Below are positions 11,149 through 24,993 of a DNA stretch of 64,000 nt, one piece after another. How positions within the stretch are numbered: position 1 is the stretch's first letter; every line of letters begins with the position of its first letter. The notes under the pieces are model-generated. The model did not search any database and was not told the DNA's origin. It saw only the letters and a program-made list of their open reading frames with translations. The translations under genes and the position numbers were made by a program. This DNA is from Casuarius casuarius (Eukaryota; Chordata; Aves; Casuariiformes; Casuariidae): positions 1 through 64,000 of the forward strand of contig PTFA01000487.1 in the NCBI GenBank assembly GCA_003342895.1. The letters are read 5' to 3'.

Positions 11149-12718
11149 GGAAAAGGCATATGGAAAAGGCATTTTGAAAATGTTTCTTGCAAAAGTCAAG
11201 TCCAGCTTTGGGATGGGCATTGTTTTCCAAGTCTGCTTGCAAAATAACTCTTTCTTTTAGTTGTTCCGTAAATTAAAATAATATAAAATGTTCCTTGGAT
11301 GTTAGTTAATATTTTTGAATCTTGGATAGAGAGGTTTTCTTTATGATTACTTTTGCTTAAGGAACTTAAAAGAGAACTGACAGTAGTTTAATTCCTGTTC
11401 CATAGAGTTTGAATATCAAATCCTTTAGTGAAAATTACCCCAGTGACCACAAGGACAAATCTTTTTAAAGGGGAGTAACAGTGCATATTGGGGGGATCCA
11501 ACTGAAGTTCAGCCCTACCTTAAAAAACTGTGTAGCATTTTGCAGGATTTCTACTTCAGACCAGACAATACTGGAGACTTGCAAGTCAACATTGTTTGAG
11601 ATTTTAGGACAAGAGTTTTTCCCAAAAAAGGATAAAAGTGGCAGAAAGAGTATTCAAATCCTGAAATTAGATGATTTTTATGAGATTTTAGAAAGCCCTC
11701 TTTCTTAAGGCAAACAAGCAAATAACAAACTTGATGCAGACAGTTTGCCATTATTCTAGAATTTTTGGTGTCAATAAAATATGATTATAACTTAAGATAC
11801 TTATTAGATCCACTAGCACAGAGGGAATGTAACAATGCCAAGTCTAAAGTTGAACTTGTGTAGGTGTTCTGATGGATACAACAAATAGAAGAAATTGGGC
11901 AGTATCATCCCTTCAAGCCTTCAACAGAAACAAATAGGATAGGGAAGTGGGGAAAGAAGAATTCAAATCTACCACCCAGTGTTTATAGTCTCAATCTGGA
12001 GAGCTTCGATCATTTTGGCCTAATACAAATCTGTCGAGTCAATTGCCACACACAAAAAGTTTATTCAGCAGGAGAAGGCACCTGACCTCGAGATTTGGAG
12101 TAGATTACACATAACTGTGTACAGCTCTCAATCTATATATGTCTGATGACTGATCATGAAATGCTGATGATTTCAATGGGAAATCAGCAAGCCTGGCATG
12201 GCTTGCTGTGGTGTTTTAAAACAGGACTGTTATTTCTTGATTTGTTTTGTGAAACAGTTGCTGTATTGGAGTTTTCTAGGTGAAACCAGACAAGAAAGTT
12301 ATCACCAGCTATTTAAAGAAAATAAAAAAGCATACTTTACAATTATGAATATCTTTGATCAGTGATTTTCACAATATATCTACTATGCAGCAAAATTCTA
12401 CAACTCCATTTTTCAGCTGCTTGGAGAAATGATGTAAATGTACAAAGACACATAAGATAACTGAACACAGCATCTGACATAGGATCACAGACCTGAGAGG
12501 TGTACTTCTCATCTCAGTGGCTAAGCTAACTTTAGCCAACTAGCTAACGCTACAGCTGTAAGTCTGGTACTGGAAGATATAGGATTTGTTTCCTAATTGC
12601 TTTTTGAGTGGGTGATTATATTGGCTAATAAGTACACAACAACGGAAAGCCTGGAAGAGTTAAGTTTCACATGGAATAAAGATAACCTACCTGTCTGACT
12701 ATCTATCTACCTAAGTGT

Positions 12719-12746
12719 ATACATACATACATACATACATACATAT
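12719..12746. repeat. (ATAC)n microsatellite
   Basis: About seven ACAT units, preceded by a short ATCT patch. Confidence 0.9.
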
Positions 12747-13129
12747 ATGAGGATATATTCTAACAGCTAGTATAACTATGAAAAAATAATATGTTAATCA
12801 AGTTGCTATGAAACTGGAGGCTCCAATTCAAAAAAAGAGAAAATATCCAGGGCAGCAAGAAAAAAAAAAGCTGTGCTAATGCATTGTATCTACCCTGCAG
12901 TGCAGAGGACATATGACATTAATATGACTAGCAAAATTCCCACATGAAGAAGCAATAATACTGCCTGTAACTGGAGAAAAAGCTTTAAGAGCAAAGGCTT
13001 TTAACATTTCTGCAAGACACAACCATTCTTCAGGGCTATATTAAATAAACTTCCCAATTATCTTTTTGCAAACTCCTTACTAGTGACCCCCCCCCATGTA
13101 CTCACAGGCATCTTAAGAATGCAAGTAGA

Positions 13130-13158
13130 AAAAAACCAAACCAAACCAAACCAAAAAC
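13130..13158. repeat. (CCAAA)n microsatellite
   Basis: About five CCAAA units. Confidence 0.85.
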
Positions 13159-16100
13159 TAGAGGGTGCTGTAGCTATAGATGCCACAGGGATGCAGGACC
13201 TACACTAACTGGAAGAGTAAATCCAGCCTAAACGTATATCATCAGGTAGTCAACACCAAGCCTGAACCTGGGAGGGAATTCCTGGCATTTCTGTAATGAC
13301 AACTACCTATGTACCAATGTTGCCAGCAAATTAGAAGTATACTGTGATTGTTCTACCCTCTGGTGGTTAGTATCAAGCAAATGTGATGCTTGGCAAATGA
13401 TACCGGTTCTTCTTTAGGCTCAGTGTTACTTCCTTTGATCCAATAGTCCAAGGCTCAAATCCCTGCAAGCATAGATTCACCAGAAACTTGTGACTTAGGT
13501 TTTTAGATTGACCAATGCTGAGCTAGTATTGCTGTTGTCACCTTAACATCAAATACTTTATTTTAAGGCCTTATAATTGCCCAACAGTTGACAGACACTT
13601 GGAAAAAATCTAGGAAATACTACTTACTAGTATTCATCTGTTTAAGGCAATTGAACGTATAAATACTAAGTAGCCAGTGGACTATTTGAAGGAGTGCAAT
13701 GAAAATGTTTATTTGGTTTGTTTATTGGAAAAACTGATTTATCATATACAGTAGGACAATGAAAAATATACACTAGGATCCAGATAAATTTATAGTGATG
13801 CAAATTCACTCATTTGGAAAAGCTGTATGTAGGTATGTTTCTAGATTCTGCTAGAATTTCCCAGTTCTAAAGCTCTGCTGTGAGCATTACGGTATTTTTA
13901 CTGTTATATAACTGTGAAGCTGCTATGCTAAAAACACTAGCTGTGGAAGCAGTATTTATTACTATTGATTAGCTTGAAACTGTAATACAACATAAGACCT
14001 TAAGTAGAATTACCCATTAAAACTCTTAACACATTCTTGTTACACATCAGTAAAAGAATGTGATTCTTTAAAGTTATTGTTAGTGTGCCAGAGAGATTTT
14101 TGTTTTTTTCTTAACAGTTTAGTAATCTTTAATAGAGCCTGTGAATCTCCCTCATTCTTTCCTCTTACATGGTCTGCCACACACATTAGTTTTTAACTGC
14201 ACCATTTCCTTTTTCAGTGGATGAAGGATAGGTAAACAATATATTTTCTACTAGAGAATCTCTGGTGACAGTTCTAGCACCAGTTGTAAATTTGGGGGTA
14301 ATCCTTCTTAAAAAGTCAAGTCAAACAGTTGTTAAGAATTTTATTAAATAGTATTTCTGTAGATTCTAAGAGAACTCCGTTAATCATATTCTTAAATGAG
14401 TAAGTGAAAAAAGTGAAATAAATGAGCTGAAGAAAAAGATTTAAAAAATGTACTGGATAAAGACAAGCAGTAAAACTATACAACAAAGCAAGGTCAGCTT
14501 GCATTGTTAAAAAAGCTCAAATTAGCTTAGATTGTTAAAGAGGCAAATTGAACACTGTAATGAGTGAAGTCACAGATACTATTACGTGGTCAGAGTAATA
14601 GCCAGATTTTGTAGAAATTTGAACATCTTAGAAACTGAGCAATTAAATTTAAATCAGTTATGAGATTTTTTGAGGTCTTATACTATGGAATTACTTTTTT
14701 TTTTTTTTTAATTTGTTGAAAAGAGTATTCCACTGGTCTATTGGTCTATTCCTATTATTCCTATTTAATCTCATCATCTCAAAATTAAAGAGTTCTAACG
14801 CTCTAGGGAGCCTAAAGTAGAGCTCAAGTAAGGAGCCTTTAAAAGAAGCCTTAAAGATATTTTAAAAGATTTAATTAGAACTACAAAGGTGCATCTCAGT
14901 AGTTGAAAACTACAAAAACAAAATGAAGTTTGTGTGTGTTACCTTGTTACCAGGAATGTCTTCATGTATGTGCTGCATTTTAACGATGGCTGCTAAAATA
15001 CCTGTTTAAATGCCAGCAGCCAATGTTGGATGTTGTCACTATTCGTTGTGATCTCTCAAGTTTACAGGATAGCATACTGTGCGAAACAAGCTTTATTTTT
15101 ACAAGCTTGTTAAGTAAAAAAAGCAAAAAAGAGGTTAATCTCTTCTCTATAGTCTAGCCTAAGTTTTTGATTCTCTAGTTACTTAAGTCAGTAGTTCGGT
15201 AATTGAAGTGCTTTTGAGCAATATAGTCACTTATCGGATAGTGAGAGTGCTCTTCTTCCCTCTGCCATCAGGATGTGGGTGTCCCCTGAATTACGCTGAG
15301 AAGCATGAGAGCCTCAGCAGTCCTGCTGCTGGTCGATCTGCTTCAATGACTATTTGAGTGAGCTGACATATCTTCCAGCTCGGAAGTTTGGTCTGTATCA
15401 TCACTATTGGTCATTTCAGTTACTGGGCAAGAACTTGCTTAATTCTGCAGAGCTTCAGTTTTATCAGGTGTTAGCAGGTACTTACTTAAAAAACTGCAAG
15501 GATTGGACCTCATTCTTTTTTGTCCTTGTGTCTAGTGTATATGTTGCTTTTGCTTTAGCCTAATGGTGTTACTCCCAGGAGAAACTAGACCTTAGCATGA
15601 ACTGCACGTGTTAGGCCCAAAATGTGAGCAAGAGTTGAGTGAACAGTCAAACTCACATAAGAATAATTTTTTAGCAGGAAGGATCTAAATATATTCATTT
15701 TGCAATCTGTAGCTACTACTTATTTTTATCATTCATTGCAAACCAATCTGGATGGATCCAACTTTGTGAATAGGTCACGTCCACATTTGGGAAGATAGGT
15801 AAGTGGACAGGAGGAAGGAACTGAAATTTCTTTCATGAAAACCCCAGTGCAGCTTTTGAATTTGTATTTGTTTTTCTTCCTGTACTTTTACTATTTTTCT
15901 AACAGGGGCTTATCTGACAGAATCAGTTCTGTAGCCAGAACAAATTGGCAAGGAAACACAACAAGGTGGGTAAATGATGGATGCGGATAAGGCGATTGTG
16001 AAGAAAAGGGTTTTAAAAGAAAGGGCAACCTAGGATCTCAAAATTTCTTCATACATAAGTAGAAGAAAAATAATATGGATAGATACTGTGGATAATTTAA

Positions 16101-16945
16101 ATTTTGACTGAAAATCAACACTTTTTGCTAGGGTTCTACTCACTCCAGTGTGGAAAAGTGGCTGTATATTCTCACTGAAAGAATTTCAATGGATTTTCAT
16201 AGATTGTTTTCCATCTATGCTTCTGTGTTAGCTTTTATAAGTCTTTATCCTCTTCAGAAGTCTTTTTTAATTGCCTCATTTCTTTCTCTGTGCTATATTC
16301 CGTACCTAGCAATTTTGTCTGACTGCGTTTGCAAAGTTATTTTTTTTAAAGACTTTTTAATAGTTTTAATTAATTTGACATGCTATATTTTGATGTTTTT
16401 AAATTATTTTTGCTTATTGTATATTTAGGTATCTCCCTGTTGCTTCACTTTATCTTAGTAGACATGGTTTTGAAAGCCCGTATAGATAGTAGTTTCTGCT
16501 TCCAAATCATTAAATTCCATCAAGTCACATGACTAAATGCTGTTCAAGTGCAGGCCGAAAACTAATCTGAAACTAGGGCGAGTGAGCATGACTCTCAATA
16601 ATGCCTGAGAAAATTCTGTATTGGCAAGAGATAGGAATAAGTTGATTGTATAACATGTGCATGGCAGGATAACATCAATTGCATTAGATTTCAACTTTCA
16701 ACATAAATGGAAGTTAGAACACAGCAGGAAAGAAACTACAAGGCAAGAATAGGAACTTTCTGTACTTTCTCCCTTTTTTGATTCTTGTGATCAATGCCAA
16801 AGTTTGTTCAAATCTGAGAAGCTGTCATCTAATGTGTTATGGCCTTTCACATGTTGGTACTTTCAGAAATACCTTCTCCTTTTACTTTTTGTTCTCTGTA
16901 GATATCAGGATGTCCTAATGCCGTAGCAGCAAATACATTAAATAA

Positions 16946-17218
16946 TTGGCAGGCACCACACAGACAAGCATGAGACTCCGGATGGTGCAGCCCACAGAAG
17001 AGGGGTGTGCTCTGGGGTTGCTCTCAAGACTTAAGGAACCCTGGGTGCACCAGGGCCGGGCTGGAGTCACCACAGCGTGGGGTTACTTTAGCCAGGGGGC
17101 ACGCCCTCAAACGACCCCACGACTGACAAGTCCAGTCAAAGGAGAAGTGACACTGCAGACCCACACCATAAACATCTAGGTGCTGTGGAACTCCCCGCAG
17201 AACACACAGTTAATGGGA
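16946..17218. other. GC-rich segment bordering an assembly gap
   Basis: This block is clearly richer in G and C than the DNA around it (for example CAGGGCCGGGCTGGAG and GGGGGCACGCCCTC), and it runs into the N run. I recognise no domain in any frame. It could be an LTR or internal piece of an ERV, or a short CpG-rich element that failed to assemble. Confidence 0.4.
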
Positions 17219-17498
17219 NNNNNNNNNNNNNNNNNNNNNNNNNNNNNNNNNNNNNNNNNNNNNNNNNNNNNNNNNNNNNNNNNNNNNNNNNNNNNNNNNN
17301 NNNNNNNNNNNNNNNNNNNNNNNNNNNNNNNNNNNNNNNNNNNNNNNNNNNNNNNNNNNNNNNNNNNNNNNNNNNNNNNNNNNNNNNNNNNNNNNNNNNN
17401 NNNNNNNNNNNNNNNNNNNNNNNNNNNNNNNNNNNNNNNNNNNNNNNNNNNNNNNNNNNNNNNNNNNNNNNNNNNNNNNNNNNNNNNNNNNNNNNNNN
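17219..17498. other. Assembly gap (280 N)
   Basis: A run of 280 undetermined bases. Frames crossing it are artefacts. Confidence 1.
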
Positions 17499-17760
17499 AT
17501 TGAACTGTAGAGCTCTGATATGTATATGTATTTTCAGTACTGTTATATGTTAGCTTCGTCATAACCTCTTAGCTCTAATGAATTCTCACACCCGACAAAT
17601 GACGATCTCTCGAGTTCAATACAACTAGGCCCGGAATCTGAAAAAAAATCGGACGCCCCTCTAGTCGTGTGTCACAATAATTAAGACAAATAAAAGAACT
17701 TCTAACTTATTAGTAGTTAATAAATCCAAAGTCATAGGCTTGACCAGAGTTAAAAACTTG
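17499..17760. other. Right flank of gap with a CpG-dense patch
   Basis: At 17590-17672 several CpGs cluster (ACCCGACAAATGACGATC, GGCCCGGAATC, ATCGGACGCCCC) in otherwise AT-rich DNA. Unmethylated or recently inserted DNA looks like this. I cannot assign it to a family. Confidence 0.35.
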
Positions 17761-20700
17761 AGTTAATGGCCATGGTCAAAGGGATGTTTGACAGCACAAG
17801 AAATAAGAATTATTACTCATACTTCCATAACAATAGGCGAAGCATTAATAAATACTGTAGCTATAGAAACACTGATTCTGAACACCAGTGTTCAAATATG
17901 TGGCACTGATCTGGTGTCTAAAACATTTTGTGTTTTCATTGTTTTTTTTAATATCGTGTTCTTTAATAAAAATTGATAATCCTTTTTCAAATATTTGCTC
18001 ATCACTTTACATAATAAACATAGAAAGCCTCACTGGGATTAAAGCTTCTACTAAAATTGGAATATTTGATGACAACAATGTTCAAGCTAACAAGTATATT
18101 TTTTCTCTGTTAATGAATATTTGTTTGCACATGATAAAAACTGCTGAAATAGGACATTTTGCATGAGTATATATTCAGGATATGACAGATGCACAAGCAA
18201 ATCATTAATGCTGGACATTTTAAAATCAATGTATGATGAGGAAATCACCATAAGTGCCTAATTAAAAAAATACTGCAGTGTCTTATCATCCTGTTCTATC
18301 TTTGGATTGCTTGGGGATAACATAACACCTATTTCATTACGGATGCATTGCTTGTTGTATATCAATATGTGGGTAGGTACTGTCATAACTGAACACAATT
18401 GTGTTATCACCGATCTGATCATGTTAAGATGCTTAAAGGTCCATTAACCAGAAGTAACTTTCCCCCACCCCACACCCGACCTCTTCAAGTGACTGGTAAC
18501 TGCTATACCATCTAGTAAAAGTGAAGGGGAGAGGGAAGATGTCTGGGGAGAAGAAATGTGTTAATATTCTACCAATCATTTAGCATTTATGTTCAACTCT
18601 GAATGTATTAGAGCTCCTCTCGCTGAAGTGTTTTTTGGTTTTTTTTTAAATCCATATTGGTGTGAAATACCAAGGCAGTTTGTGTGTATGGAAACTTCTT
18701 TAATTCCATGCCTCAGAAATAACCTTGGAAGGAAGTCTGCAAATAATGACAACTTTGATTAAACATAGAGAGTACTGTATGTAATTAAATTTCTTAAAAG
18801 GTTATAGTCACAACTGTGTCAGAGCATTGTCATTGTTACATGCTGAAAAATAAGAGATCTAAATTCATCTACATTATTTGTAGAGCTCATCATTTTTTTG
18901 TTTGCTTTAGGCTATACATCTAGCTATTAATAGAAAAGGGAGGCCATAATTATAGGAGAACTCTTTCTTCTTTCCTAGAATGCAATTCAGCACTCAGACT
19001 TCTGGCATTTCACTTGAGTATTTAAAATGAACAGAACCAAAGTATTTAAGATGTAGATTTAGTGTAAAAACTTTTCTTTCACTAAATGTGTTTGCTCTGA
19101 AAAGCTTCTGATTTTTCCACAGTTTTAATATCCATAAAAATAAACACTTTTAAAATATACACTATCTCTGAGTTCTGCATTTGTACAGTAAAAATAAAAT
19201 TCCTATGGAAATTTGCATTACCTTTCTCTTCTATAAGCTGAATGCTTCAAAATGATTTATCTTGCACTATATTATCTTTCTGTTCCCCAACTAATTTTGA
19301 AAACAGGTCACTATATCGGTGTTACGATGTTACACAGGGCACTGGCCTGCAGAGAGGGTGGAAATTCTGCAAGTATAAGCTACAGTTTCTACAGGGTACT
19401 ACAACACTCTCCATTTGCTAAGTTTCCAGCTTTTATAGTGTGCTCGAACTTCATATCTCATTTAAAAGTACTTGTATTTGACGTGGAGGATTAATCAAAC
19501 TTTCTTTCCAATTAGGTCTGAATTTATCAAACATGATTTTTTTCACAACATTTATGGAGTTTGTTGCTCTGATTTTTATTTTTTTCCTTCTTGATATCTT
19601 AGGATTATACTAAGTAGTTTTGTTCTGTTATTCAATAATGCCATGTGTTTTTACAAACTGAAAACACAGGACATGATTTAGTTATAGAGCAATTTAGATG
19701 TAACTCTAGGCATTCAGGAAGACATAATGAAAGGGATGAAGACATGAATTAATATGAATACTTTTTAGCAGATGGAAGAAATATAAAAATAATCAAGAAG
19801 AAGTTCTTAGCGGAAGCCATGTTGAAACAATGCTGTGCTGATTCCCAGACTTCTTATATATTTCCCAGATTTTCATAGAAAGAGCTTTCAAACTAGGAAG
19901 AGCCAACATTACTTTTTGCACAGGATATCTTTGTTCTTACCATGTAGGAAGCATCCTGTGCTTTTCCTCCTGGAACAGCTGAGAACTGCAACCATTCATC
20001 TATTCCCTATGAGTTATTTCTGGATGGTGTACCTCAAATGAAGGCACAGCTATTGTAGCTTGTTGTTTTCAAAGGTCAGTGATGGATCACCTATATCTTC
20101 CCTCTCCCTCTTCTTTCTTGAATGATAGCTGAGAGACATAGGAAGGGTAGCCATGTGGAAGTTTCTCTTCATCAGTCTGTTTCCTAAAGCTGGCAAAGGG
20201 CTGTAATAGCTCATTCAATGATGATTCAAATCTGGAAATACCAAGGATCAAAATCCTTGTTCAGCCATACAGAATTCAGTATAGCATCATCTTTTCAATC
20301 CCTCTTAGTTAATTTGTTTTATAATATTAATTATTTTACAATTATTTTTGCCTGTAAATTCTTTTACCTACATTCAACAGAATCATGCTCAAAAAAAAGA
20401 AAAAGAAAAGCGGGAAAATAAATGTCAGGTGGGTTATGTAACATTCCAAGAGATATAGCATGTCCTCTGCATTATTGACAGAAATCACTTCAGAGACGAT
20501 ACTCATTTGACAAGTCTGCATAGCAAATAACTCTTTTAATATTTATACCTTCCACTCTTTTTCCCTGATTTAATGACCATTTAACATGTTCCTAATTCCT
20601 TAGATAATATTAGAAATCTGTTTCATAATTATGCCTCTGCTCACACTTGTCTCTATGCCTTGTACGCAAGACAGTTTTCATTATCTGAGTTTATTCCATG

Positions 20701-20911
20701 GAAATTAACTATACGTAAACCATAGTGCAGAAAGGGACTTTTACTTGAGAGGAATAATAATAAATCTTTGGATTAAAAACAGATGATGAATGAACACTAA
20801 GGCTGGAGATTATCCAATGTAAATCAATATAGTGCCATGGAAATCAAGACAGTTCCACTTGCTTACGCAGGCTTAGAGTGGCAATACTAATGGCTTAGCC
20901 ACCTAACAACA

Positions 20912-20931
20912 GTTTTTTTTTTTTTTTTTTA
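20912..20931. repeat. poly(T) run
   Basis: A run of about 18-20 T. On the minus strand it is an A-run and could be the tail of an old retrocopy, but I find no insert attached to it. Confidence 0.7.
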
Positions 20932-21183
20932 ATTTTGCTTGTGTAACACACACAGCCTTATGATTGGTAAGTATGACTACTTTCTCCTCAGCAACATCTG
21001 CAGTGGATAGAGCACATTTACTTTGTGACTGTCTATGGCAATGACTAAGACTGAGAAAACCCATCATTGTAAACAGTGGCCAGTAAATCAGACAATAAAT
21101 TGTTCGATAGTCTTTTCTAATATGGAACCTAAAAAAGACCATGCCATAAACCTGAATGTGCCATAAATGCTGAATAAAGCTGA

Positions 21184-21305
21184 AATCAGAGAATGATTTA
21201 GCTTGGAAGGGACTTTTGGATCTCTGTGATACAACCACCTGCTCAAAGCAGTGTCAGCTGAGGTCAAGATGTCCATGGCTTTGCCCAGTCAAGAGATTGT
21301 CCTAA
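21184..21305 (-). mobile_element. CR1 LINE fragment (3' UTR)
   Basis: The + strand reads TTTAGCTTGGAAGGGACTTT, then AACCACCTGCTCAAAGCAG and GTCAGCTGAGGTCAAG. This is the degenerate reverse complement of the conserved CR1 3' UTR seen at 9380-9480. It is short, diverged and without coding sequence. Confidence 0.75.
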
Positions 21306-21910
21306 TATACAAACAGAATCTCCCTTGCTGAAACTTTTTTCTGTTGTATTTCATCATACTACTATGTACCTCCAATAAAGTTTTGCGAGATACACTGCAA
21401 CAGGAAATACCTATGGATATTTTGGGTTGCAATGCAGGACTCAAACCTAATCTAAAACCTAAAGAACTAAAATCTAAAATTCTAATCTAATGATTTCCAT
21501 CCTTCTGAATGTTATATCTACTGCTGGTGGGATAATGTCGCTTAGATTCACTGCCAAAATACAATAGAGGCACGTTTATTCTGCCTCTGTTTTTTTTCTG
21601 TATGGATACCTATGCTTTATTTATAGTCAAGAGGGCAAAGTTCCAGATTGGTACATCAACTCACAGCTTAACAACTCTCCTACTTGTGCCAAGCTAAAGA
21701 GCAGAGTGGGAATATGTAAAACTGTGCCTGGAATGTACTATTTATGTTCATTCTTCTCCTAGAAAATTTAGCTGCCATTTATTCTAGGTAGAATCTCAAG
21801 TCAGACTGAAAAACATACACACATGACTCCAAAATAACCTCTGTGATTTTATGTTTTGGCTCAGTCCACTTCTACCTTTTGCTGTTTTAATATTAAGAGG
21901 TTGATAGTAG

Positions 21911-21957
21911 GTTTGGGGGGTTTGGGGGGGGGGGGGGTTGTTTGTTTTTTTTTTAGT
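21911..21957. repeat. G-rich run followed by T-rich run
   Basis: G6, T3 and G14 follow each other at 21915-21937, then a T-rich stretch. It could form a G-quadruplex on the + strand. Confidence 0.7.
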
Positions 21958-24621
21958 TTGGCCTATGACAAGAGTAGGCAGGTTTGAAAAACAGTTGATA
22001 CTTTGTGGCCTTGGCAAGTCTCTCATCTTGGAGAATTTCAACAAGTACATAAACCATCAAGGACAAACAAGATCACCAAAGAATTTTAATTGTTCTGGAT
22101 TACAAAAGAGTGAATAAACACAAGCTGAGTCTTTTTATGAGCTATTTATTCCCATCTGAGAAGAAGCAGCCATCCAAAATTTGACTGTGATAAATAGCTC
22201 TTTTCAGATGTGCTGTTCTCCATACCTCATCAGTTATTGTTCAGAGAATCACAGTTTGAATTATTTGAACAATGAGATAAAGCAGATTATACTCTATATA
22301 CATTAGTATGTGTTTCATTCCTTTGAGAAGCAGAAGGCTAAATGCCATTTCATTCTCCTGTCTGAGGCACTTATAGATGGCCCCGTAAAACAAATTCAGG
22401 AACCCTTATTCCTTTACTGTTAACTATAACTTTTTAGGTTATGCATGCTGTTCAGTTTTAATGCTGGCTTCATTTTTGTTCTTCTTTGACCACTTTTGCT
22501 GGGTTATTTTTGTGTTTGGTTATCTCGCTGGGTTTTTGTTTCTTTGTTTTTGTTTTTCTTTCAATACTTAATGGAGACACAGATAAAATTTGGGAGGTGA
22601 AGCTGCAGAATTTTCAACCTGTTCTCTGTTGCTCATTTGGGCAGAAAAAATAAGAAGCAGCAGAGGAATTAGCACTTGGTAATTCAGCATTCTTTTCGTC
22701 ACCCAGCATCATGCCTCTGCTGAACAGCAGTGAGTATCTTGTTGTCTGACCTCAAAAGTTTGTAGGCTCCAAACTTTTCCAGTTTTCTGGAGGTTTTGTA
22801 AGAATTTATGTGTGTTTTGTACACACAAATAATGATGTATTTTATAAAACAAAGAAACTAATTTTGAATTAAAAAGAGCCAGCTAAGATATCAGCTATAT
22901 TAAAAAGATACCAGCTAAAAATTGCAGCTGATTTGTCACTGGTGAAACTAAAAACATAATAGCTGTAGCCGCAAACAGTAGGAGACAGACAAAGTAAGAA
23001 AAGAATATCTGGTGTGTTGATTTAGGAAAGGAAGGACACCAAACTCTGCAGATTTTTCAGTACAGGACTTGTACCTTCCTAACACAATTTTCAAAAGACT
23101 TTAGGAAATTCTCATCCATCTTTCAGGCACCAAAAATTCTGTCCAGACTGCTTTCCCAACAGTGCAATACCAAACTGAATTCCTTTCCTTCTCTGTCTTC
23201 CCAAAAGACATGTGATGAAAGGGGAATAGAATAGGGGAGCACCACAAAAGTCTTTGTTTCTGTGGCAATCCTTGACAGGGAGCTTGGCAGAAAGATCATC
23301 TCTCTTCCGTTACAGTAGAACCAAATGCTGAAACTTTGGCCTGGCCTAGTTGTTTACCATCACTTGCTATTGCAGAGATGGTGATATTAGCTGGCGTGTC
23401 AGTTGCTGCAAGATTATAAAGCCTATAATGAAAGCCCATATGAATCAGAATATATAGAGGTGATAACACAAATGTGACAGTCACATCTGAATACCCTGAA
23501 GTCAACATATTTTCAGCAGAGAGTAAACAATACCTACTGAAATTGTTTCACAGTTTGGGTTAGGAGTGACTGTGCATTACTGCAGCAGTTTTCTAGTGGT
23601 GCTCTTTCTGTGTACTCTAGGTAATAAAGTAAAGACAATTGTATTTAAACCTGTTCAGCCCTTTAACTTGGTCCTTCTGGAGTAAATCTGAAAAACTAAA
23701 GATAACACTGATGTCTGTTACATCCCTGGTCATATAAATATCTGGGTTTTTTTTATTTGTTTTGTTTTTTGTTACTTTTTTTGGCTTACTAAGCATTGTA
23801 GGTAGCATGCTGCCATAGTGATTTGTCCATTTAAATCAATGTAGTTTTACTGAACAGGCCAGTGTTTCATTCATACATTACTGATGACCGTAGTAAACTG
23901 CTCACATTTTGTCAAGTGACAGTGTCACCTGTTTCATTTAGAATAGAAAGCTCTTCCTTTTTTTTTAACCATTCATTTTTGCAGTGTGTCCAGCTTGTCT
24001 TTAATGATGATACATCTTGTCTTACTTCAATAATAAATAAATAAATATCTATATTGGAAATATTCAGTTGCTGAATTCCTACTAATTTTTTGAATCATGT
24101 ATCTTTTCATGCTTTACTTTTATCTCCTGCTTGTGTTAATTTTTTAACTTTTCTGCTGCTTCTCATGGTCTTACCTCTATCAAGTTATTTCTACTTGCTT
24201 TTAAATACTTTTCCTTATTTCTGTTGCTATTATGACAATCCAAGTCAGGCTGAGAGCTATCTGTATTGACATACAAAACATTGTTCTTCATCTTTAGGAA
24301 GACTTCATGTCCTATCAAATCTGATCTGAACAAACTCTCCTGGTAAACAGAGGATTTGCCTCTTGGGAAAAATAGGTTGAAAAAATAATTTTATATGTAA
24401 AAGTAAGACCCCTGCTATGCTTCGCATTGTTCAGTTTGTCAGAATGGGAGAGAGATCAAGCTTGTGCTTTGGGTGGGAGAGAAGATTCTATCTAAATTTC
24501 TGGAGCCTAGTAGTGACTGAAATTGTTAACTGCTTGCAAAGCTAATGTGATACATTCTGATGTAGCATTTTGTGTTGTCTGATGTTTTTTGAGAGATCAG
24601 ACTTGTAAGTCTGCAATGCTT

Positions 24622-24738
24622 ATACATATACATACACATATATATACTTGTATATACCTTTTTTATATATTTATACTTATACACACATATATAGAGAGAG
24701 ACAGTATAGCATATATATAGGTATAGATACTCCAGGTG
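24622..24738. repeat. TA/CA-rich microsatellite
   Basis: An imperfect mix of TATA, CATA and a short (GA)n. Confidence 0.8.
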
Positions 24739-24967
24739 TATGCATTTGCTTCATATTCTTCCCTGCAGAATACCCCCACAACCTGATTGCTGGAGTCTCT
24801 GAAACCTGGGACCTGTTGTTTTTGTGGGGTTTTTTTAGTTTTGTTCTTGGTTTTGTTTTGTTTTTTTTTTTTGCTCTGGTAGGTCAAGTTTATTATGCTA
24901 ATAATCAGTAACATGTCTTTTTCATTAACAGAAAATTGATTGCAAAAATACATTCTGGTTTTCGGTT

Positions 24968-24993
24968 TTGTTGTTGTTGTTGTTGTTGTTGTT
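24968..24993. repeat. (GTT)n microsatellite
   Basis: About eight GTT units. Confidence 0.9.

Larger units (their letters stand above)
10433..16945. other. AT-rich non-coding stretch with microsatellites
   Basis: No gene or transposon is recognised. It contains simple repeats listed separately and a small hairpin at 15085-15111 (9-bp stem AACAAGCTT with its complement, 9-nt loop). The frames at 15354-15563 and 16150-16428 have no recognisable domain. Confidence 0.55.

Noticed and set aside
15085..15111. Small hairpin with 9-bp stem
   Set aside because: Short stem with an AT-rich loop, expected by chance in a window of this size.
17176..17562. Open frames across the first N run
   Set aside because: They are open only because Ns are not read as stops. 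The same holds for frames at 48533-49305.
23296..23508. Minus-strand frame with a protein-like C-terminal half (TPANITISAIASDGKQLGQAK)
   Set aside because: AG sites exist upstream but no donor or poly(A) signal supports an exon, and the N-terminal half is not protein-like.
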